This document shows, piece after piece, positions 30,203-40,180 of a stretch of DNA of 64,000 nt. The DNA lies in contig JAFMDS010000006.1 in the NCBI GenBank assembly GCA_017857175.1, forward strand, positions 1 through 64,000. Reading direction: 5' to 3'. Made by a program: the position numbers and the translations under genes. The notes beneath the pieces are model-generated. The model was not told the origin of the DNA. It saw nothing but the letters and a program-made list of their open reading frames with translations, and ran no database searches. How positions within the stretch are numbered: position 1 is the first letter of the stretch; every line of letters starts with the position of its first letter. This DNA comes from Candidatus Nanopelagicales bacterium (GTDB lineage: Bacteria > Actinomycetota > Actinomycetes > S36-B12).

Positions 30203-30865
30203 GTGTCAGAATTAGTCTTTTACGCAGGAACTATGGACTGTGGCAAATCGACTCTCGCACTCCAAATGGATCACAATCATGCCACTCGCGGAAGGTCAGG
30301 CGTGGTGTTCACTCGATTGGATAGAGCGGGTAGTTCCGTCTTGTCCAGCAGATTGGGCCTTGAAGTGCCTGCGGTCGAAGTCGACCAAGACCTCAATATT
30401 CGCAGGTATGTCGTGGACAGGCTTTCAGGTGGTCACCGTATTGATTATCTAATTTGCGATGAAGCCCAGTTCTACACGGAAGAACAGATCGAACAAATTG
30501 CGCAGTTGGTGGACGAACTATCCATTGATGCATATGCTTTTGGCATTCTCACAGACTTTCGCACCCGGCTTTTTCCTGGCTCGGCTCGATTAGTCGAGTT
30601 GGCAGATCGCGTTCAGTATTTGCAGGTTGAGGCGTTGTGTTGGTGCGGGGCTAGAGCACTTCACAATGCGAGAACGATCTCAGGGGAAATAACTGTTGAC
30701 GGAGATCAGGTTTTAGTAGGGGATGTCAACAGCGCAGACTCTGTGGCCTACGAAGTTTTGTGCCGTCGGCACTATCGAGCTCGGTTGACGTCTAAAAACG
30801 CACAGAGCGCTCACATTTCAAGTCAGCCGCTCCCATTCACCTCAGAAGGCGAAAATCTTTCCTAG
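30203..30865 (+). CDS. tdk: Thymidine kinase
   Basis: MSELVFYAGTMDCGKSTLALQMDHN...IDYLICDEAQFYTEEQIEQIAQL...YGILTDFR-like AFGILTDFR. Confidence 0.95.
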   Translation: MSELVFYAGTMDCGKSTLALQMDHNHATRGRSGVVFTRLDRAGSSVLSSRLGLEVPAVEVDQDLNIRRYVVDRLSGGHRIDYLICDEAQFYTEEQIEQIAQLVDELSIDAYAFGILTDFRTRLFPGSARLVELADRVQYLQVEALCWCGARALHNARTISGEITVDGDQVLVGDVNSADSVAYEVLCRRHYRARLTSKNAQSAHISSQPLPFTSEGENLS

Positions 30866-30893
30866 TTTGAAGACTGTTGCCATACGCAAGTGA

Positions 30894-31637
30894 TTAATTT
30901 TCATCCTTGGGACCGCCGAAAAGTATTTCATCCCAACTAGGAACTTTGGCCCTACCTCGCTTGGATTTTTTTGGCTGCGACGGTTGAGGCTTTGACACTT
31001 GCGTCGGTTGTTCTTGGGTTATCAAAAGCGAATCATCGTTCTCGATGGAATTAACGTCATTGACATTCTCAGATTGAATGTCAACATCCAACGAGGGTAC
31101 TGCCTTGAGGTAGGCGTGAGAACTTTCAGCTTGATCCAAAGGCAACTCGACGGCACTTGTTTCTAAAATAATCGTGTCGTTGTGACCACTCTGTGGGGCT
31201 TGGGCAGGAGCGTGAAGCTCCGCTTGGTTGACGATTCGAACTGGCTCAACACCCATCCAGGCCCGAGCTTCGTCGTTGGCAGGATGAACAGAATTGCCAG
31301 ATGGTTCAAAGACCCATTGCGCAATTTGATTTCCAGTCTGTGCGGTCACAAGCCATTGACCGTCAAAAAATGTGCTATCCCACAAAATGTCTTGGGTGTT
31401 CAACGTGGACTCAATGACCTCTTGCAGTGTTGCACCACCCCGAGAAGCTCTGACTTGAGCATTCTGGGCTCGCTCTGCTACGTAGGCACGTTCGCCCAGT
31501 GGCGGTTCGGCGTACCTTGCGACTTTATCAAGCGGCCAGCCGGTAGACGCTGCCACCATTTCTGGAGTTTCTCCTGCGCGCACACGGAATTGAATCTCGC
31601 GTGGGCTGAGCGTGTCCAGAACTGTCTCCTTTAGCAA
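30894..31637 (-). CDS. sepH: Cell-division regulator SepH (DUF3071)
   Basis: LSPREIQFRVRAGETPEMVAASTGWPLDKVARYAEPPLGERAYVAERAQNAQVR...VPSWDEILFG. Confidence 0.9.
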   Translation of the reverse strand: MLKETVLDTLSPREIQFRVRAGETPEMVAASTGWPLDKVARYAEPPLGERAYVAERAQNAQVRASRGGATLQEVIESTLNTQDILWDSTFFDGQWLVTAQTGNQIAQWVFEPSGNSVHPANDEARAWMGVEPVRIVNQAELHAPAQAPQSGHNDTIILETSAVELPLDQAESSHAYLKAVPSLDVDIQSENVNDVNSIENDDSLLITQEQPTQVSKPQPSQPKKSKRGRAKVPSWDEILFGGPKDEN

Positions 31638-31728
31638 CTGATGCGATCTGCGTACATAAACTTACCGTGAAGAACATCTTAGGGCTTTTACTCATGTGTT
31701 GTGAACATCTGGACCGCATTGCGCCCCA

Positions 31729-33024
31729 CTAGGTCGGGTCGTCGACAAATCCACTGGGTGCCGGGCCTGGAATGAGGTCCGAATTGAGGGCTAAACCCGG
31801 CTGGGGAAGTGGCCGATTACGACTCCCCGCCTTCCAGCGGCCTTGGGCAAAAACTGAAACGCTTAAGGTTAAACACGCACCCGCCACACCCAAACCAAAG
31901 GCCTCGGGGGTGCCGAAACGGTCCGCGAGGATGCCGCCAAGTGATGCACCAGCTGCGAAACCGAGGGCCAGACCCGAATTCACCCAGGTGAGCCCCTGTG
32001 TGAGTAATGAAGGCGGCACGAGTCTCTCGGCGAGTGAAAATGTACTGATAAGAGTGGGTGCAATGGCGAAGCCGGACAAGAAGGCACCGAGCATGAGCCA
32101 ATTTACATTGGCGATTAACGGCATGGGGATGGTAATGATGACCATTGCGAGGGACGTGAATTGCACCTGTCGTGGTAGGGGCATTCGAAGGTGGCGCGAG
32201 CCGTAGATGATGCCACCAAACATCGACCCAACGGCCCAGAGGGCCAATGTGACTCCGGCCAGCTCTGGTTGACCGGCGTTTTTTGTGAAGGCCACGATGG
32301 CGACATCAAAGCTGCCAAAAAGAATTCCGATTCCAAGACTTGCGGTAACCAGGAGGGTGAGCCCTTGATGCCTGAGGGGGTTCTTGGAGTAGGACTGCTC
32401 TGGATGCACTTCGTGGACAGGGGGTATAGACCTTGTCAAACTTGCAAGTGCGAAACCACCGATCAACGCCAATCCACCTGCAACGAGGACAGGACTGGGT
32501 AAGCCCACATTAAAAGCTAGGAATGCGGCCAGCAGGGGGCCAATCGCGAAAACTAGTTCATCGAAAATACTTTCGAGTGCGAATGCGCTTCTCAGCGAAT
32601 CTGTGTCTTTGCGAGTCGCGTAGACCCAACGAGCACGCACAAATGATCCAAAGGAAGGGAATGAAGCACCCGCGACAATTATCAAGGCCATTTGCATCCA
32701 ACGCGCAGTGTCAACTTGGACGGCGAAAACAAAACTCACCAATGAAAAAGCGAATATGCACGGAAGCGGAATCAACACGGCTCGTTGTCCGAATTTGTCG
32801 GCGAGGCGGCTGGTAAAAAGCGCAGCAACTGCCGAAGTAGTGGCAAAGAGTGCTTGAAGCAGGCCGGCGTAAGCATAGGAATTTGTGGTGTTGCTGATAT
32901 ACAAGAGGGTGCCAATGCCAACGATGCCCAGAGACAATCGTGCAATGAAACCTGCCGCTGAAAATGCAATAGCCCCTGGTAGTCGCAGCACTTCGACGTA
33001 AGCGGCGAAGGGGTTATTGGCCAT
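31729..33024 (-). CDS. MFS transporter
   Basis: Twelve-TM-like; TSRLADKFGQRAVLIPL and GGILADRFGTPEAFGLG loops. Confidence 0.85.
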   Translation of the reverse strand: MANNPFAAYVEVLRLPGAIAFSAAGFIARLSLGIVGIGTLLYISNTTNSYAYAGLLQALFATTSAVAALFTSRLADKFGQRAVLIPLPCIFAFSLVSFVFAVQVDTARWMQMALIIVAGASFPSFGSFVRARWVYATRKDTDSLRSAFALESIFDELVFAIGPLLAAFLAFNVGLPSPVLVAGGLALIGGFALASLTRSIPPVHEVHPEQSYSKNPLRHQGLTLLVTASLGIGILFGSFDVAIVAFTKNAGQPELAGVTLALWAVGSMFGGIIYGSRHLRMPLPRQVQFTSLAMVIITIPMPLIANVNWLMLGAFLSGFAIAPTLISTFSLAERLVPPSLLTQGLTWVNSGLALGFAAGASLGGILADRFGTPEAFGLGVAGACLTLSVSVFAQGRWKAGSRNRPLPQPGLALNSDLIPGPAPSGFVDDPT

Positions 33025-33107
33025 GATGACGCAAAGGTACCCGTGGCAGTGCGCGAGTCGATTCTCCGGTGTTCATCGGTGGAGATCCACCATGGCAGAG
33101 TAGGGAC

Positions 33108-34010
33108 ATGACCAAGGATCCAGCGGCCCTAACTCCCAACAATGTTCAAACTTTGCTTGACACGGATGAGCGTCTGCAGCTGGCTTGGAACTGTGGTCGA
33201 GAGGCAGCAAATTTCTTGTACACCGCAAGGCCTGAGAATTTGGTTATTGAGACCAAATCAACAGGTTCGGATCTGGTGAGCGCTATGGATAAGGGCGCTG
33301 AGGAGATAATCGTTTCTGCCATCCGGTCGCACTTTCCTGAAGACGGAATACTCGGTGAAGAAGGCACTAGTGTCGATTCAAGTAATGGCGTCCGATGGAT
33401 CATTGACCCACTCGATGGAACCGTGAACTACTTGTTTGGCATCCCACTGTGGGGTGTGTCGATCGCCGTCGAATTTGAAGGTCTCGTCAAATTGGGTGTA
33501 ATTGTGTTGCCCAACCAAGGGGAGATATATCTGGCTATTCATAAACAAGGGTCTTGGAAAGTATCCGATAGCAACTTTGCGTTGGCGAACTCCGGAGAAC
33601 AACCTGCACTAGCCCCAACGCATCAGGCTCGGCTCCAAGTGCGACCTACTGCTGATTTTGCCCGGGCACTGATTTCCACGGGATTTGGTTATGACGCAGG
33701 GCGCCGCGAAGCCCAAGCCCAACTTCTGGTCGGAGTGCTCCCAAAGTTTGCTGACATCAGGCGAAGCGGGTGTGCCGTGGTCGATTTTTGTTGGTTAGCC
33801 TCTGGCGTCACGGATGGCTACTACGAGTATGGGCTTAATGCCTGGGACTACGCGGCGGGGGCCTTGCTTGTAACGGAGGCAGGGGGAGTTGTTAAGGGTT
33901 TATCAGACGAAGATTTCAGTCAATTCCTGATCGCATCTACTCCGATGATCTTTGAAGAATTGAGATCCAAGTTACAAGAGGGTGGTGCACAAAAGGTTCT
34001 CGAGTACTAA
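33108..34010 (+). CDS. suhB: Inositol monophosphatase family protein
   Basis: VSAMDKGAEEIIVSAIRSHFPEDGILGEEGTS...WIIDPLDGTVNYLFGIPLWGVSIAVE...YEYGLNAWDYAAGALLVTEAGG. Confidence 0.9.
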   Translation: MTKDPAALTPNNVQTLLDTDERLQLAWNCGREAANFLYTARPENLVIETKSTGSDLVSAMDKGAEEIIVSAIRSHFPEDGILGEEGTSVDSSNGVRWIIDPLDGTVNYLFGIPLWGVSIAVEFEGLVKLGVIVLPNQGEIYLAIHKQGSWKVSDSNFALANSGEQPALAPTHQARLQVRPTADFARALISTGFGYDAGRREAQAQLLVGVLPKFADIRRSGCAVVDFCWLASGVTDGYYEYGLNAWDYAAGALLVTEAGGVVKGLSDEDFSQFLIASTPMIFEELRSKLQEGGAQKVLEY

Positions 34011-34018
34011 ATATGTGT

Positions 34019-34060
34019 GAACTAAAGCGTCATCGGTGGCTAATCCAGACGCTTTAGTTC
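34019..34060. terminator. 13-bp perfect inverted repeat between convergent genes, possible bidirectional terminator
   Basis: GAACTAAAGCGTC ... GACGCTTTAGTTC; right arm includes the last codons of the 34040 gene. Confidence 0.45.
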
Positions 34061-34558
34061 CGCCCGATACCAATGGGAGTTTTGCACATAAATGCGAGCC
34101 GAATGTTGAACATCGTCAATGCTCACAACGTTAGGTGTAATAGCTGCAGGCACTCCCAGTGCGCGCGCGTGAGGCGGAACACTCTTATTGTTACCAACCA
34201 AGGCTTGGGCTCCGACGAGTGATATCGGACCAACAGTTGCATTGTGGAGTACGACAGCATGCGATCCGATCAATGAATCATCATGAATGGTGCACCCTTC
34301 GAGGTGCACGCCATGTCCGATAACACATCGGTCGCCGATCACGGTGTCAAGCGTGCTCGTGCAATGAACAACGGTTCCATCCTGAATTGAAGTCTGCTCT
34401 CCAATGTGAATTGCACCGTGATCACCCCGCAGGACAGCACATGGCCAAATACTGGACTCGGGGCCGATGTGGACGTTACCGATTACTACCGCATCTGGAT
34501 GCACAAATGCGGTTGGGTCAATAGTTGGGGTGAGGTCTCCGAGCGCATAGATCGCCAT
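34040..34558 (-). CDS. Gamma-class carbonic anhydrase-like hexapeptide-repeat protein
   Basis: FVHPDAVVIGNVHIGPESSIWPCAVLRGDHGAIHIGEQTSIQDGTVVH...CVIGHGVHLEGCTIHDDSLIGSHAVVLHNA. Confidence 0.9.
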   Translation of the reverse strand: MAIYALGDLTPTIDPTAFVHPDAVVIGNVHIGPESSIWPCAVLRGDHGAIHIGEQTSIQDGTVVHCTSTLDTVIGDRCVIGHGVHLEGCTIHDDSLIGSHAVVLHNATVGPISLVGAQALVGNNKSVPPHARALGVPAAITPNVVSIDDVQHSARIYVQNSHWYRAELKRLD

Positions 34559-34767
34559 GTCTACGGAGTCTAGTTCGGGATTACTGGTCGCTGGTACCCA
34601 TCTGGAATTTAGCTAGCATCAGCCACCATTGGATTTGCTAGGGACGCTAGCACCGACCCCGTGCTGCCGAATATTGCTTCATGAGGCACAATCTGCGCGC
34701 AAGGTCCCGCGGCTGGTGCCCGTCAGCACTGAGCATCGATGTTTCGTCCGATAAGAAAGAGGCACAC

Positions 34768-35064
34768 ATGGCTACCGATTATGACGCTCCTCGCAAGACC
34801 GATGAGGAACTGGCAGAGGACAGCCTCGAGGAGCTCAAGGCCAAGAGAGCTGAGAAAACTTCATCACCTGTTGACGTCGATGAAGCGGAACTCGCTGAAA
34901 CAATTGAGTTGCCTGGTGCAGATCTGTCATCGGAGAATTTGACGGTTCAAGTGGTGCCAAAACAGACCGATGAATTCACCTGCATGTCTTGCTTCTTGGT
35001 ACACCATCGCAGCCAATTTGATCATGAAGGCAAATCTGGGCCTATATGCAAGGAATGCGCCTGA
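34768..35064 (+). CDS. DUF4193-like protein
   Basis: MATDYDAPRKTDEELAEDSLEELKAKR...FTCMSCFLVHHRSQF...CKECA. Confidence 0.85.
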   Translation: MATDYDAPRKTDEELAEDSLEELKAKRAEKTSSPVDVDEAELAETIELPGADLSSENLTVQVVPKQTDEFTCMSCFLVHHRSQFDHEGKSGPICKECA

Positions 35065-35065
35065 G

Positions 35066-35350
35066 TCAGGTCTGGCGAGCGATAATTCGGTACACAGCAA
35101 CTTCAACGACTGCCGCGGAGGCTGCCGTAATCGCGGACCAAATAAGGGCGTTGCCCAAATTTACAGTGGGGTCGTCGGCCACGGGTGCCTTCCTACCCAG
35201 AGCCTTGCGGTAACCGGAATCAAGCATTTTGCGCACGGCCCATGTCGCCGTCATTGCAACAATGGGGGCAACAACGTGTATCGCAATATTATTTTGTTGG
35301 CTCCCTGCACCTGAATCCTCGCGTGCCTCTCCTACTTGTTCATAAGTCAT
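35066..35350 (-). CDS. DUF4235-like membrane protein
   Basis: IVAMTATWAVRKMLDSGYRKALGRKAPVADDPTVNLGNALIWSAITAASAAVVEVAVYR. Confidence 0.75.
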   Translation of the reverse strand: MTYEQVGEAREDSGAGSQQNNIAIHVVAPIVAMTATWAVRKMLDSGYRKALGRKAPVADDPTVNLGNALIWSAITAASAAVVEVAVYRIIARQT

Positions 35351-35408
35351 GGGGCTTGTCTATCACCAACGACATGAGAGTTCAAAGTGAACCGTAGAAA
35401 TAGTGGCT

Positions 35409-35900
35409 TCAGGGATTATTGAGTAGTGACACAAGAACTTCCGGTTTTCTGGTCGAAACAACCCACATTCCGTGAGGATCGTCCGGATTCATTAGGTCAA
35501 TGGCGATAGCCCGCATCCCTGACCGAATATCGAGATAAGCGGTGGCATCGACTTGACCACGCCGTGCGGCTAATAATTCCTCGGCGCTCAAGACTCTTGG
35601 GTTAGCCCATTCAGTTGATTTACCCAACATTTGTTGCATATTGACGTTACCTACCCGAATAAACGTTGAGTCGATATTTCGTCGAACTTCGATCAAAGGG
35701 GCGTTGAAGTACATGAAAAGCAATATGCCAATGCCAATAATCACCATGATGCCAATGCCAACCTGCATATCGATTGCTGCGCCGTAGGCGATAGCGATCA
35801 TGGCAATCAACGCTAGTGCGACCACGAATGACGATAATCGGGGGATAACACGCTCCCGGTAGAGAAGGCCAGTTGGTTGGCTCGCTCGAATGTGCTTCAC
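35409..35900 (-). CDS. DUF3093-like membrane protein
   Basis: ERVIPRLSSFVVALALIAMIAIAYGAAI...VGNVNMQQMLGK...HGMWVVSTRKPEVLVSLL; GTG start likely at 35900. Confidence 0.75.
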   Translation of the reverse strand: MKHIRASQPTGLLYRERVIPRLSSFVVALALIAMIAIAYGAAIDMQVGIGIMVIIGIGILLFMYFNAPLIEVRRNIDSTFIRVGNVNMQQMLGKSTEWANPRVLSAEELLAARRGQVDATAYLDIRSGMRAIAIDLMNPDDPHGMWVVSTRKPEVLVSLLNNP

Positions 35901-35923
35901 GCTCAGGAGTATGGTGCATTGTT

Positions 35924-36520
35924 GTGCCAACGACACCTCCGGCTGATGCCTACGTCCCACACAGAAGTGAAAACGCTCCAGAGCCTGGTAGTGCCATTCC
36001 CACCCATTACAAATCGTGCTTTGGCTGTGGTGTCGATCATGAGACTGGTCTCCACATGATTGTGACCGCAGGGGATCATCTCACGGTAAATGGAGTCTTT
36101 ACCGTCACACAGCATCACCAGGGTGCCCCTGGTTTGGCACATGGTGGATTACTTTCTGCCGCCATCGATGAAGTGCTCGGGTCACTCAACTGGCTGCTGG
36201 GAGTCCCTGCCGTCACCGGGCGGCTTGAATGTGATTTTAGAAAGCCTGTTCCCGTGGGAACCACGCTTTTTGTTAGCGCCCAAATTGATGCAGTTCACGG
36301 TCGCAAAGTTTTTACGAGTGCACAAGCTCGCATCAATTCAATTGACGGCTCGACGGCTGTCTCAGCGAAGGCGATCTTCATTCAGGTGGGTATTCAACAT
36401 TTCTTGGATAATGGGAATAGTGCTGAGGTAACGGCTGCTTTCCAGGATCGAAATGGAGATTGGTCACAAAAGGCGCCAAAGAGTGATGGGGCTAGGCAAA
36501 CGTTTGAGGTGAATCCGTGA
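35924..36520 (+). CDS. PaaI-family hotdog-fold thioesterase
   Basis: SCFGCGVDHETGLHM...HHQGAPGLAHGGLLSAAIDEVLGSLNWLLG; GTG start likely at 35924. Confidence 0.8.
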   Translation: MPTTPPADAYVPHRSENAPEPGSAIPTHYKSCFGCGVDHETGLHMIVTAGDHLTVNGVFTVTQHHQGAPGLAHGGLLSAAIDEVLGSLNWLLGVPAVTGRLECDFRKPVPVGTTLFVSAQIDAVHGRKVFTSAQARINSIDGSTAVSAKAIFIQVGIQHFLDNGNSAEVTAAFQDRNGDWSQKAPKSDGARQTFEVNP

Positions 36521-36954
36521 TGGTGCCCGTTAAAGTACTCATTCAACGGCTTGATTCAGACCTGCCATTGCCAGCGTACGAACTCCCGGGCGATGCCGGT
36601 CTCGATATTCATTCACGCATCACCCTCGAACTAACTGCAGGTGAACGTGCGCTTATACCAACCGGAATTGCGCTCGCACTTCCCGCAGGTTACGTCGCTC
36701 TAATACACCCAAGGAGCGGGTTGGCAGCTAAACACGGATTCACACTTGTTAATTCACCAGGCACTATTGACTCTGGATACAGAGGAGAAATTTCGGTCAT
36801 TGGCCTGAACACGGGTGCCGACTCACTCACCATCGAGCGGGGGGATCGAATTGCCCAATTATTAGTCATGGAATTGCCTCGGATCCACATAGAAGAGGTG
36901 CATTCCTTGCCTGGGTCAGTTCGGAGCGCCGGTGGATTCGGTTCAACAGGTTGA
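36517..36954 (+). CDS. dut: dUTP diphosphatase
   Basis: LPAYELPGDAGLDIHSR...PRSGLAAKHGFTLVNSPGTIDSGYRGEI...GDRIAQLLV...RSAGGFGSTG. Confidence 0.97.
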   Translation: MMVPVKVLIQRLDSDLPLPAYELPGDAGLDIHSRITLELTAGERALIPTGIALALPAGYVALIHPRSGLAAKHGFTLVNSPGTIDSGYRGEISVIGLNTGADSLTIERGDRIAQLLVMELPRIHIEEVHSLPGSVRSAGGFGSTG

Positions 36955-37019
36955 CGGTCAGGCCCGTTGACAAGGGTGGTAACACCACATCGCAACTTGA
37001 GAAGTGGGAGGATAGAAGG

Positions 37020-37649
37020 GTGACGGACACCAATCTGCGAAATAACGGTCCATTTGATGAGTCTGAAGTCAGTTTTGGTGACGACAACAGAGTTGATCTC
37101 GGTGGACTGTTGCTCTCCGTGCCTGCTGGAGTGGAGTTACAGGTACAGGCAGATCAAGCGAGTGGGCGAATTACCGCACTCACCCTGCGCCACGGGGAGA
37201 GCGGTATGCAGTTGCAACCATATGCAGCACGCAAGTCAGGTGGTATGTGGGAGGAAGTCATTGCGTCCATTACGACATCCGTCAATTCCTCCGGAGGCTT
37301 GATCGAACAAGTTAAAGGGCCATGGGGAGTTGAGTTGAACGCGCAAATCAAGGCAAACGAATCCGCAGGTACGGGGAGCGCCCTCCAACCGGCACGATTT
37401 GTGGGTATCGATGGACCGAGATGGTTTCTTCGTGCTGTCTTTTTGGGAAAGGCTGCGCGCGATCGCGAAGCTGCTCAGGTCTTGTCCGAATGCCTTCGAA
37501 CTGCTGTCGTGGTTCGTGGAGACTCAGCCATGGCCCCTGGGGCTCCGCTTGCTTTGAGAATCCCGAAGGAAAGCATGAGCGCGGAAGTGAGTGAACCCAA
37601 ACTACCCAACCCTTTTGAGCGCGGCCCTGAAATCACGGAAACCCGCTGA
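37020..37649 (+). CDS. DUF3710-like protein
   Basis: VDLGGLLLSVPAGVELQVQ...VEGPWGVELNA-like VKGPWGVELNAQI...GIDGPRWFLRAVFLGKAA. Confidence 0.8.
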   Translation: MTDTNLRNNGPFDESEVSFGDDNRVDLGGLLLSVPAGVELQVQADQASGRITALTLRHGESGMQLQPYAARKSGGMWEEVIASITTSVNSSGGLIEQVKGPWGVELNAQIKANESAGTGSALQPARFVGIDGPRWFLRAVFLGKAARDREAAQVLSECLRTAVVVRGDSAMAPGAPLALRIPKESMSAEVSEPKLPNPFERGPEITETR

Positions 37650-37654
37650 CACCG

Positions 37655-38041
37655 ATGAACGCCATCGCTCGGAGTGCGCGACGATTAACGCAAACGCTGA
37701 CAAAATCACGTAGCTCCCACGAATATTCGGACCTCCAACAACAATTTGGAGATACCGCGGATCCACTCGTTCAAGAGATTCGGTCGTGTACTCCCGGTTC
37801 ACGTGTGGAAATAATTGGAACCGTGCGCGTCGTTTCAGTTCGCCCCCAAGACCTATCGCCTGCCGTTGAAATTGAATTGACCGATGGTTCCGGTGTGGTG
37901 AAAGTTGTATGGCTAGGCAGACGGAAGATTCCTGGAATTGTTGCTGGCCGAACCATGAAGGTGTGCGGACGGTTAACCTGTAACACTGAGCGACCAACAA
38001 TTTTTAATCCCAAATACGAATTGCGACCACTCAAGAGATGA
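37655..38041 (+). CDS. OB-fold nucleic-acid-binding domain protein
   Basis: EIIGTVRVVSVRPQDLSPAVEIELTDGSGVVKVVWLGRRKIPGIVAGRTMKVCGRL. Confidence 0.8.
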   Translation: MNAIARSARRLTQTLTKSRSSHEYSDLQQQFGDTADPLVQEIRSCTPGSRVEIIGTVRVVSVRPQDLSPAVEIELTDGSGVVKVVWLGRRKIPGIVAGRTMKVCGRLTCNTERPTIFNPKYELRPLKR

Positions 38042-38051
38042 GAGTCATTAG

Positions 38052-38756
38052 GTGAGCCAAGAGCAAGAAGAGTCGCCACAAGGAATGCACCTTCCCGAGC
38101 ACGAAACTATTGCCGATGTAGCCGCCGAACGCCTCATCCTTGATCGAGCAATTGGTGGGTGGCGCGGACTAATTGATAGTGGTGTACCAACTCTTGTGTT
38201 TGTTTTTGCATTCTTGGTTTGGCCAGACACCCTTGCCAATGCCGTTTACGCGGCAATTGCGGCTGGCGTTGTAATCCTTGTTGTGCGAGTAATCCGTCGT
38301 GATCCGCTGACTCAAATATTCGCGGGATTTGTAGGCCTTGCCATCGCGGCAGGATTCTCTGCTTGGACTGGAAAGGCAGAGAACTTCTTCTTGCCCGGCC
38401 TGCTCACCAATTTGGCGTACGGCTCTGCATTCCTCATCTCCATACTGGTTCGTTGGCCGCTACTTGGCGTGGCCTTGGGATATTTCACGGGCACGGGTAC
38501 GTCCTGGCGAAGTGACGTTTCATTGCGAAGGGCTGCCGCAGCAGCGAGTTGGATATGGGTGGGAATGTTCTTTGGCAGGCTATTGGTGCAGGTGCCTTTC
38601 TATTTCAGTGGCTCAGTGGGAACACTGGGCGTGATAAAGGTAGTCATGGGCTGGCCGCTGTTCCTAGCCGCGGCGTATTTCACGTACCGCGTACTTTCGC
38701 CGGTTTATGCAGAACTGAATGCCCGAAAAAACCAGAATCCTGAGAACGACGCTTAA
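38052..38756 (+). CDS. DUF3159-like membrane protein
   Basis: GWRGLIDSGVPTLVFVFAFLV...GLAIAAGFSAWTGKAENFFLPGLLTNLAYGSAFLISILVRWPLLGV. Confidence 0.85.
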   Translation: MSQEQEESPQGMHLPEHETIADVAAERLILDRAIGGWRGLIDSGVPTLVFVFAFLVWPDTLANAVYAAIAAGVVILVVRVIRRDPLTQIFAGFVGLAIAAGFSAWTGKAENFFLPGLLTNLAYGSAFLISILVRWPLLGVALGYFTGTGTSWRSDVSLRRAAAAASWIWVGMFFGRLLVQVPFYFSGSVGTLGVIKVVMGWPLFLAAAYFTYRVLSPVYAELNARKNQNPENDA

Positions 38757-38780
38757 TGCTGGCGGGCAAAAAGTTGCCGC

Positions 38781-39449
38781 TTACTCCTTTGTTGGGTGTC
38801 CTAGCATGTTTTGTAATGTATTTTCCTGATGTGGAGCGGCAACAAATACAAGTTCATCGCCGACTTCGAGAGGGTCGTCCGCACTCGGAGTGATGACACG
38901 CTCTCCTCGCACGATGGCTACCAGCGCTGTATCTTCTGGCCAGTGTTGATCGCCCACGCGTTGGCCCGCAACGGGAGAATCGGAAGCGAGTGTGATTTCA
39001 ACAAGATCAGCATCGCCTTGCCGGAATGAAAAGAGGCGAACCAAATCTCCCACCGAGACGGCCTCTTCAACGAGAGCTGACATCATGCGAGGGGTTGAGA
39101 CAGCCACATCGACGCCCCATGATTCATTGAACATCCACTCATTCTTGGGGTGATTTACACGCGCCACTACACGAGGGACACCAAACTCGGTTTTGGCCAA
39201 GAGTGCAACAACTAAGTTGACCTTGTCATCGCCCGTCGCGGCCACTACGACGTTGCACTCTGAAAGACGAGCCTCCTCTAGGGCAGACACTTCACAGGCA
39301 TCGGCCATCAATGTCTCTGCGCCCTGAACGACACCGGGGCGCGCTAATGCAACGTCCCTGTCGATGAGGAGAATCTGATGACCGTTCTGGATCAGTTCCC
39401 GTGCGATGGCCCTGCCTACTTTTCCTGCACCAGCGATAGCGACTCTCAT
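38781..39449 (-). CDS. trkA: TrkA-type K+ uptake regulator (RCK-N/RCK-C)
   Basis: MRVAIAGAGKVGRAIARELIQNGHQILLIDRD...VVAATGDDKVNLVVALLAKTEFGVPRVVARVNHP. Confidence 0.9.
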   Translation of the reverse strand: MRVAIAGAGKVGRAIARELIQNGHQILLIDRDVALARPGVVQGAETLMADACEVSALEEARLSECNVVVAATGDDKVNLVVALLAKTEFGVPRVVARVNHPKNEWMFNESWGVDVAVSTPRMMSALVEEAVSVGDLVRLFSFRQGDADLVEITLASDSPVAGQRVGDQHWPEDTALVAIVRGERVITPSADDPLEVGDELVFVAAPHQENTLQNMLGHPTKE

Positions 39450-40120
39450 TGGGGGCCTCCTGGCAAGTTCAAGCACACTGATTCGATGGCCTCACGTTGC
39501 TCGGGATGGAAGAGAAGGTGGACCGCATCACCTTGTTGGAGTACAGAATCAGAATGTGGTAGTTCTGTGCTGCCATACCGGGTTATGAATGCAATCCTTG
39601 AATTGGTGTGGGCTTCAAGTTCGGCGGCATTTCGTCCTAACCACGAGTCGTCTAATGGCATTTGAGCCAAGACCATGGTTCCCGATTGGTCGGTGTATTC
39701 AACGTTTGCAGAGGTTGGTACGACGGCTTTCATGATTTGACCGGCGGTCCAGGACACGGTCGCGACCGTTGGGATGCCTAATCGTTCATAGACTGCCGCA
39801 CGTTGTGGGTCATAGATTCGTGCAATAACGTGAGGGACACCGTAGGTTTCCCGGGCTACGCGAGCGGCAAGAATATTGCTGTTGTCTCCGCTACTGACCG
39901 CCGCAAATGCATGTGCACGTTCTATGCCGGCGGCTTCAAGGGTCTCACGATCAAATCCGACACCCTTGATCGTTGTACCGGAGAATTCTGGAGCCAATTT
40001 GCGAAATGCGGACGCTTCTTGATCCACTATGGCAACAGAATGGCCTTGCTCATCAAGCCAAGTTGCTAGAAGCGAACCAACACGTCCACACCCGAGAATC
40101 ACAATATGCACGAGGGACAC
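39446..40120 (-). CDS. TrkA-type K+ uptake regulator, second paralogue
   Basis: VHIVILGCGRVGSLLATWLDEQGHSVAIVDQ...AAVSSGDNSNILAARVARETYGVPHVIARIYDP; ATG overlap with downstream trkA. Confidence 0.9.
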   Translation of the reverse strand: MSLVHIVILGCGRVGSLLATWLDEQGHSVAIVDQEASAFRKLAPEFSGTTIKGVGFDRETLEAAGIERAHAFAAVSSGDNSNILAARVARETYGVPHVIARIYDPQRAAVYERLGIPTVATVSWTAGQIMKAVVPTSANVEYTDQSGTMVLAQMPLDDSWLGRNAAELEAHTNSRIAFITRYGSTELPHSDSVLQQGDAVHLLFHPEQREAIESVCLNLPGGPQ

Positions 40121-40180
40121 GCTACACCTCTGAGTTGGCTGCGTTCATCTCTATGGCATGGGGGGATAGAGTTCGGAGTC

